The notes under the pieces: generated by a model
What the model was told of the DNA's origin: nothing
The model's input: only the letters and a program-made list of their open reading frames with translations
Databases searched by the model: none
Assembly (NCBI GenBank): GCA_946800325.1
Contig: OX326958.1
Location: 26,204,914-26,268,913, forward strand
Direction of reading: 5' to 3'
Length of the DNA: 64,000 bases
Source: Luzula sylvatica
Taxonomy: Eukaryota; Streptophyta; Magnoliopsida; Poales; Juncaceae
In this document: positions 57,497-64,000 of the stretch, in pieces
Layout: each line of letters starts with the position of its first letter
Position numbering within the stretch: position 1 is the first letter of the stretch
Program-made: the position numbers and the translations under genes

Positions 57497-59415
57497 ATGA
57501 TGAAAATATATTCCCTCATTCCTCTTTTCCTACTCACCATAAGTTCTACCGTCACCTTGGCATTGCCGGGGCGATGGGATGTACTCCAATCGAGCATTGG
57601 CATATCAGCCATGCACATGCAACTTCTACACAACGACAAAGTAATAATTTTCGACCGCACCGATTTCGGCAAGTCGAACCTCTCTCTCCCCAACGGGCAA
57701 TGTCGGTATGATCCGTCAGACCTTGTGCTTACGACAGACTGCACGGCACACTCGGTAGAATACAATCCCATTTCCAACTCTTTCAGGCCTCTAATGGTGC
57801 TCACAGATACTTCGTGTTCGTCTGGCACGGTATCGCCTGATGGATCACTGATTCAAACTGGTGGAGACCATGATGGCGAGCGAGCAGTTCGTGTTGTGAA
57901 ACCATGTGTGGATTCTACGTGCGACTGGGTCGAGAAACAGACCGCCCTCATTGTACCCAGATGGTAGACACCATTGTAAAATATTTTTGCAGTTATTCAA
58001 TTTCCTTTTTTTGAACAGCATGAATTGATGCATTTATATTCATATGTCTCAAATTTATGAGAATCAAAGAGCTCTACTAGTCTACTAAAATTTATTCTCC
58101 AGCATTTTAATGTGATCTCACTTATTAATTACTATCTTAAATCAAATTACCTTTATTCTTGATCGTTTTATTCTCTAATTAAACAGGTATGCGACGAATC
58201 AAATTCTTCCCGATGGAAGTGCGATAATAATTGGAGGACGAAGACAGTTCAACTATGAGTTCTATCCTAGATTGGCTAGTGGAACTGTGAATACCGTTCC
58301 TTTTCGTTTCTTACGCGAAACCGAGGACCCTGAAGAGAACAACCTCTACCCGTTCGTTCATTTAAATGTCGACGGAAATCTCTTCATATTTTCCAACAAT
58401 CGTGCCGTGTTACTAGACTACAAGACGAACAAGATTGTCAGAACGTACCCTCAAATTCCAGGTGGCGAGCCAAGGAATTATCCAAGTTCAGGCTCCTCAG
58501 TTTTGCTTCCTCTGAAGCCACCATATACTGAGGCGGAGGTTCTCGTCTGTGGTGGTGCACAAGTCGGCTCCTACACATTGGCGAAACAAAACCGTATGTA
58601 CTTAAGTAGTTCAAGTTACCCTTTACTTGTCCTGATATGATTATTTATTGTCCAATCTTGTTGTAGGTACTTTCGTCTCTGCGCTCACCACATGCGGGAG
58701 AATAAAGATCACAGACGATTCCCCTTCTTGGTCCATGTCAACCATGCCAATGCCACGAGTTCTGAGCGACATGATCTTACTTCCGACTGGTAAAGACGTA
58801 CTTATCATAAATGGTGCCAGGTCCGGAGCAGGTGGATGGGAGCATGCTAAGGATCCGGTATACTCACCAGTTATTTACAACGCAGACGCTCCGTCAAATT
58901 CATGTTTTACGGCACAAACGCCATCAGAAACTCCTCGACTATACCACTCTACTGCAACATTGTTGCGTGACGGTCGTGTCTTAATTGGGGGTAGTAACCC
59001 CCATAAATATTATAACTTCTCAAACGTTCAATATCCGACCGATTTAAGCCTCGAGGCCTTCTCGCCGGAGTATACGAACTCCGCAAATACAAAATCCCGC
59101 CCAAACATCACTATACCATCCCCAATTTCATTGAATTACGGGAAGCAATTCGTCCTCCGATTCGTTCTCGGGCAAATGGATTCAACTGGCGTTTCGGTCA
59201 CGATGGTGGCACCGGCATTTACAACTCATTCTTTCTCAATGAACCAAAGATTGTTGGTTCTGCAGACCGGAAAAGTCACCGCAATGGATGATGGAACATA
59301 CGAGATGTCCGTAGTGGCGCCTCCTTCGGCTATTTTAGCGCCACCCGGATATTATATGTTATTTGTAGTAAATGGAGAGGTCCCAAGTGAGGGAATCTGG
59401 GGACACATACAGTAA
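57497..59415 (+). CDS. GLOX-type aldehyde/glyoxal oxidase, copy 2
   Basis: Three exons: 57497-57963, 58187-58593 and 58667-59415, with GT-AG borders, giving 540 residues. The signal peptide is MMKIYSLIPLFLLTISSTVT-LA, two residues shorter than in copy 1. Catalytic residues by family pattern are Cys107 (TSCSSG), Tyr157 (PRWYAT), Tyr384-His385 (RLYHST) and His479 (TTHSF), so it should be active. Exon 3 is exactly as long as in copy 1 (749 bp). Differences from copy 1 are spread through the protein (for example KSNLSLPNGQCRYDPSDLVL), so this is an older duplicate. The exon 2-3 junction codon is Arg (KQNRTF) where copy 1 has Gly. Expected product: secreted copper-radical oxidase releasing hydrogen peroxide from aldehydes. 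Confidence 0.93.
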
Positions 59416-59526
59416 TTATGCACAAAAAAGGAAGATTATGAATATGATTGAAGACAGAAATTCCATAGATAATTTATTGATTGAATAAATTATTATGTTT
59501 TACAACATAATTCCACAGTATAATAT

Positions 59527-59802
59527 CTATTTTTCTTTGAATGGTACGAAGTAAACAAATGACATTGTATGTGGTGTAAGAACAACTTGAGTTCGATATA
59601 GTTTGTGTTCTTCACTATTTTCTGCCTGTTCCTCGTCGTGCCGAACGTCGACAATGAGCTCGTAAAGATACCTTACTTGTCGTCGTTTTTTATCTTTGTG
59701 GTGAACCGGAGGAGATAAGACATGTTTTTTATCAAAAAATGTCTCCTTCAACTCAATATCCCACCATTCTTTTTTGACAGGAGTAGAATATGAAGAAGCC
59801 AT
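59527..59802 (-). CDS. Small unidentified ORF, 91 residues
   Basis: A minus-strand frame from ATG 59802 encoding MASSYSTPVKKEWWDIELKE, then a basic KDKKRRQVRYLYELIVDVRH stretch, ending FVYFVPFKEK. Composition is protein-like and unlike the low-complexity surroundings. The longer open frame to 59937 adds a Phe/Ser-rich leader that is probably 5' UTR. I do not recognise a family. It sits convergent to GLOX copy 2, its stop only 112 bp from that gene's stop. It may be a real small gene or part of an unknown transposon. Confidence 0.4.
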   Translation of the reverse strand: MASSYSTPVKKEWWDIELKETFFDKKHVLSPPVHHKDKKRRQVRYLYELIVDVRHDEEQAENSEEHKLYRTQVVLTPHTMSFVYFVPFKEK

Positions 59803-60253
59803 TACGTAATAAAACTTGGAAAAAGAAGAAGAGAAAGATGATGATTTTTTGGTTTCTTGAAAAAATGAGAAGAAGAGGAAGATATTAATAGGACTGAAAA
59901 AAGTAAAATCGAATATATTCATTTCTAACAAAGACAAGAAACAATTTCTGAAAAAGTTAAAGAGAATATATTCGTTTTTGGTTCTTTATGACAGTGTAAG
60001 GTCTTCTCAATCTTTGTTTTTCAGAACAAAAATTGATTCTCTTCTATGTATTCAATAAATTCTGACATCCATAATTTTTGCCAAAATTTCATCTTTATCT
60101 CTACAAGAAATATATTATACATAATATATTAATTTATTCAACTACTCACATAAAATATAACTAACATAAAATATACTCAACATAAACTATTACCATCATT
60201 TTTTTAAATATTAAATATAACAAAAAACAACAGGGAAAATAATATCCTGAATT

Positions 60254-60495
60254 TTGGCGGAACTACAAACTCCGCCATATATTAAATACTAATTAAATAT
60301 TAAATATAACGAAAAATAGCAGGGAAAATAATATTTTCAAATTTGGCGGAGTTTGAGATGCCGCCATTTTTTTGAACACATAATTAAACGTAATTACACC
60401 AGGTTAACAGCAAATTAAGCGTAAAGTGATGGTTAAGAAATTTGGCGGAGTTTGAGATGCCGCCATTTTTAATTTGGCGGAGTTTGAGATGCAGC
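60254..60495. repeat. Repeats of TTTGGCGGAGTTTGAGATG
   Basis: TTGGCGGA-type motifs occur at about 60254, 60344, 60440 and 60474. Most pair with a nearby TCCGCC or TGCCGCC, making small inverted repeats. TTAAATATTAAATATAAC is also duplicated around them. Origin unknown. Confidence 0.7.
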
Positions 60496-60580
60496 TTTTG
60501 TCTATTTTGGTAATTATCTTCAAAACTTGGTTATTTTGGTAATAAAACATTAAAAGATGGTTAGTTTAAAAAATCTGCCA

Positions 60581-60645
60581 TATATATATATATATATATA
60601 TATAAAGAAAAACCTTGTCCAGTGATTTTATGTGTGATATAAATA

Positions 60646-60712
<67 letters not shown>

Positions 60713-60749
60713 AAAAACCTTGTCCAGTGATTTTATGTGTGATATAAAT
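60581..60749. repeat. TA microsatellite duplication
   Basis: Two copies of TATAAAGAAAAACCTTGTCC plus AGTGATTTTATGTGTGATAT (60601 and 60706), each preceded by a TA run (60581-60604 and about 60653-60710). Confidence 0.92.
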
Positions 60750-60985
60750 GTCTGTGTTAAAATTCAGTCATGTGTTTGAGGAAAAAAATAAGTATGTAGA
60801 GATGGTTCAAAGTAGGTGAATATGTAAAAATACATAGATAAGCTAATAAGGTAGTCCATGGCCCAACATATTGTTCCTTGGCCAAACGAAATACTGTCCA
60901 TATTACAAAAACTTAAACATGATTAAACAAGAGCTAATAATTAGTTGGATTAAATAGAAAATAGATGCTTGCAGACTGAGTCATG

Positions 60986-61640
60986 CCTCTTTGAGAATGC
61001 ATCCAGGACCGAAAATATCCTCAAGATCTTTCTCGATGATGGAATAAGCCTGCATCATTACATTAGCGTCTTCCTGAGTGAATGGCGTGAGTTGGATGCA
61101 AGGGTCTTGTATTGTTATTGGAGCAAAAAGAACTCCAGTAATTAGAGCTGAAATATAAAAGTATATTATAATTAATATTCAGCTCAGTTTAGATCATGGT
61201 GGATTGTGTTGAAGTTGATTGTTCAATGGACTGATTCCACATAATGATTCAATCTCAGTGATTCTTTCCGTTGATAATCCAGTTTCCATAGCTTTGTCTA
61301 ATCTCAGAGTTTGCAAGATTTCATCTCGCCTTGATAAGACTTGCTTAGATGACAATGGATTAGTTTTGGAAATATTACATTGAGTAATTTTAGTATTGCA
61401 TACTAGTTTTTGTTTCAGCAAAAAACCTCCTATTTTTTTTTATTGGATTTTTATTTTTATTTTTGAGTGAGTTGATAGGAGTGTTACCTGCTTCTTCCGA
61501 GATGAGAAAATATTCAGGCCCCTCTTTATAAATTTTCCCTACACCGTCGTCCATCATGTCCGAGGCTTCTTTGTTGCATTTATTAGGATCAGTGATAGTT
61601 GCGTTCGGTTGACAACCATCGTCAATTTGATATTTAAGAT
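60986..61640 (-). pseudogene. Unidentified gene fragment, minus strand
   Basis: Three coding-like pieces. About 61492-61636 encodes YQIDDGCQPNATITDPNKCN and then GVGKIYKEGPEYFLISEEAG before a GTAAC donor. 61194-61421 encodes SRRDEILQTLRLDKAMETGL and then TERITEIESLCG. 60986-61152, after a TTTCAG acceptor, encodes ALITGVLFAPITIQDPCIQL and ends DIFGPGCILKEA with a TGA. The first piece is cut off at its 5' side by the repeat array from about 61640. I recognise no family; a cupredoxin-like fold for the first piece is only a guess. It could be a truncated real gene or a fragment carried by the neighbouring Helitron. Confidence 0.45.
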
Positions 61641-62190
61641 TTTAAGTCGGGATAATATGATATATTTAAAATTTTGAGAAGGGCAAGAGGGTTAATTTAA
61701 CATTTCAGACTTTTGAAAGGGTAAACATGGTATTTTTGTATTATACAAGGACATATATGATATTTGCAGCTTTTTAAAAAGGTAAATAAGATATTTCAGA
61801 TTTTGAAGATGATACATATGATAATTTCAGATTTTTACAAGGATATATATGATATTTTCAAATTTGGAAGGGCATAGATGATATTTTGTATTTTTAGAGA
61901 GTAAATATGGTGATTTTTACTTTTTTTAATGTTAAATATGATATTCGAACCTTTGGTAAAGGTAAAGATGATATTAAATTTTTTGAAAAGCTAAATATGA
62001 TTTTTGAGATTTTGACAAGGTTCAATTTGATATTTTCGATTTTAATCATTAATATGATATATGATATTTCAGAACTTCGTGAGGGTAAATACGATATTTC
62101 TAAAATGGCAAATTTGAAATTTAAGATTTATAAAAAGCTAATTACGATATTTCAGATTTTTACAAGAATGTGCAGAACTTTTACAAAGAA
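61640..62190. repeat. Degenerate tandem array (AAATATGATATTTCAGATTTT)
   Basis: About 14-16 units of 33-38 bp with the pattern GGTAAATATGATATTTCAGA followed by a short T-rich piece. It ends just before the Helitron terminus at 62243. A related shorter array is at 56040-56190. Confidence 0.8.
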
Positions 62191-62216
62191 GAATTTTTTT
62201 TTTCAAACAAACACGT

Positions 62217-62243
62217 GCGGAATTTCCGCGCGCGTCCGGCTAG
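62217..62243 (+). mobile_element. Helitron 3' terminus (plus strand)
   Basis: The hairpin GCGGAATTTCCGC (62217-62229) is followed by GCGCGTCCGG and CTAG (62240-62243), then T. The element extends to the left and probably includes the tandem array. The 5' end was not identified. Confidence 0.7.
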
Positions 62244-62535
62244 TTATTTTTTTTTTCAACGCACTGTATTTTTAAGGATTTTTTCTTTTCTTTTCATGCA
62301 CTAAACTATTACTTCTCTAAGCATCCAAACAAGTCCTTATATTTTTTTTTTCCTTACATCGAATTTGAATTTCTTCTTGAGAACATGAAATACATTTCTC
62401 AAGATTTGTATTGCTTTTTTTTGTTAAAAAGCCGGTTCTTCCTCAACTTCTTGAGCTCAATTATCTGTCAGAGGTCATCACCCAATGATCTTGTGAATAA
62501 AAGTTAGTTCGGTAGTTGGATAGTATATATATTAA

Positions 62536-62798
62536 GGGAAATTCTACTTTGCCACTAGATTTCAATACAACATCCTCAATTTCCTAATTGGCCCACTTAA
62601 TTAACATTCCAATTAACAAATAACATTGAATTAATAATTTTTAAATATTAATTATCATTTGTTAATCCAAATATAAGTTAATTATAACGTTAAGTGGGTT
62701 AAATTAATTTATATGTGTTAATTCATAAATTAATTAAGTGTGTTAATTAAAGAATTGAGGATGTTGTGTTGAAATTTGGTGGCACGGTATATGCCCTC
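62536..62798. mobile_element. 263-bp MULE-type MITE in the promoter of GLOX copy 3
   Basis: Ends GGGAAATTCTACTTTGCCAC and, reversed, GAGGGCATATACCGTGCCAC. The flanks are ATATATTAA on both sides (62527-62535 and 62799-62807). The arms share AACATCCTCAATT. It lies 167 bp upstream of the GLOX copy 3 ATG and separates the conserved upstream module from the start region. Confidence 0.82.
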
Positions 62799-62964
62799 AT
62801 ATATTAACGTGCAATCATTTTCTCAAAAAAAAATATATCTATATTAACGTGCTATCAACGACACATACCAGTTTAATCTCATGCCTGTGCTCAAATAAAT
62901 AGAAGATCTCGTACATTTGCAGTGTGTATTCCACGTCTCTCTACCTCTCTCTCAAACAACAAAC

Positions 62965-64000
62965 ATGATGAAAATATATTCCCTCATTCCTCTTTTCCTA
63001 CTCACCATAAGTTCTACCGTCACCTTGGCATTGCCGGGGCGATGGGATGTACTCCAATCGAGCATTGCCATATCAGCCATGCACATGCAACTTCTACACA
63101 ACGACAAAGTAATAATTTTCGACCGCACCGATTTCGGCAAGTCGAACCTCTCTCTCCCCAACGGGCAATGTCGGTATGATCCGTCAGACCTTGTGCTTAC
63201 GACAGACTGCACGGCACACTCGGTAGAATACAATCCCATTTCCAACTCTTTCAGGCCTCTAATGGTGCTCACAGATACTTCGTGTTCGTCTGGCACGGTA
63301 TCGCCTGATGGATCACTGATTCAAACTGGTGGAGACCATGATGGCGAGCGAGCAGTTCGTGTTGTGAAACCATGTGTGGATTCTACGTGCGACTGGGTCG
63401 AGAAACAGACCGCCCTCATTGTACCCAGATGGTAGACACCATTGTAAAATATTTTTGCAGTTATTCAATTTCCTTTTTTTGAACAGCATGAATTGATGCA
63501 TTTATATTCATATGTCTCAAATTTATGAGAATCAAAGAGCTCTACTAGTCTACTAAAATTTATTCTCCAGCATTTTAATGTGATCTCACTTATTAATTAC
63601 TATCTTAAATCAAATTACCTTTATTCTTGATCGTTTTATTCTCTAATTAAACAGGTATGCGACGAATCAAATTCTTCCCGATGGAAGTGCGATAATAATT
63701 GGAGGACGAAGACAGTTCAACTATGAGTTCTATCCTAGATTGGCTAGTGGAACTGTGAATACCGTTCCTTTTCGTTTCTTACGCGAAACCGAGGACCCTG
63801 AAGAGAACAACCTCTACCCGTTCGTTCATTTAAATGTCGACGGAAATCTCTTCATATTTTCCAACAATCGTGCCGTGTTACTAGACTACAAGACGAACAA
63901 GATTGTCAGAACGTACCCTCAAATTCCAGGTGGCGAGCCAAGGAATTATCCAAGTTCAGGCTCCTCAGTTTTGCTTCCTCTGAAGCCACCATATACTGAG
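62965..64000 (+). CDS. GLOX-type aldehyde/glyoxal oxidase, copy 3 (partial, right edge)
   Basis: Exon 1 is 62965-63431 and exon 2 starts at 63655 and runs off the window. Over the roughly 1,036 bp that can be compared, including the 223-bp intron, it differs from copy 2 by one base that I could find (Gly to Ala in SSIAISAMHM). The signal peptide and the Cys107/Tyr157 cofactor residues are intact. Upstream of the start the similarity to copy 2 falls away sharply: the leader is closer to copy 1 (AGTGTGTATT), and the TATAAAATC segment of the other copies is missing at 62920/62921. It is probably a functional enzyme with altered expression; exon 3 is not visible. Confidence 0.9.

Noticed and set aside
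57484..57828. 114-codon minus-strand frame (also at 62952-63296)
   Set aside because: Antisense shadow of GLOX exon 1; it persists only because the coding strand is conserved.
61907..62275. 122-codon plus-strand frame
   Set aside because: Translation of the degenerate AAATATGATATTT array running into the Helitron hairpin.

Overview
This is plant nuclear DNA, most likely from a eudicot. Genes are split by short GT-AG introns, intergenic DNA is AT-rich, plant-only families are present (PH-RhoGAP/REN1, GLOX, CXE), and more than half of the window is transposon-derived. I cannot name the species. No rRNA, tRNA, CRISPR or bacterial operon was found.

Genes, left to right: (1) a REN1-type PH-RhoGAP gene on the minus strand (about 50-4774) whose 3' end runs off the left edge; (2) an IST1-like ESCRT-III regulator (17245-18118, minus, four exons); (3) a twin-CX9C CMC1-like mitochondrial protein (24741-25491, plus, three exons) behind site II and telo-box motifs; (4) an intronless class-I carboxylesterase of the CXE/GID1-like family (30018-31049, plus); (5) a tandem trio of secreted GLOX-type copper-radical oxidases (53497-55602, 57497-59415 and 62965 to beyond the right edge, all plus). 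Small unidentified reading frames lie at 59527-59802 and 60986-61640.

The rest is layered mobile DNA. At least eight Mutator-like (MULE) elements have recognisable terminal inverted repeats and 9-bp flanking duplications. One of them (7102-9056) is a Pack-MULE carrying exon pieces of a class II formin (PTEN-C2 region) joined to an mTERF-like gene. Three hAT elements have perfect 8-bp duplications. Four Helitron 3' termini (GC hairpin plus CTAG followed by T) are visible, and one adjoins a captured HUB/BRE1-like E3-ligase fragment with its intron.

Between about 32 and 46 kb lies a dead Ty1/copia element on the minus strand. Its integrase is split by a 2.1-kb solo LTR with a GCGAC duplication. 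Remnants of a second copia gag follow, then a second solo LTR of the same family in opposite orientation (GTTAT duplication). From 46 to 52 kb the window holds an array of CGTCAYGACG palindromes, a PIF/Harbinger-like element, long AAT and CT microsatellites, and a Helitron with a roughly 20-bp minisatellite.

The most interesting biology is (a) the chimeric Pack-MULE, (b) the third GLOX copy, whose coding region is almost identical to the second while its promoter resembles the first, lacks the TATA box and carries a MITE, and (c) the Helitron with the HUB fragment. All coordinates and comparisons come from reading the sequence by eye; no alignment or database search was run.
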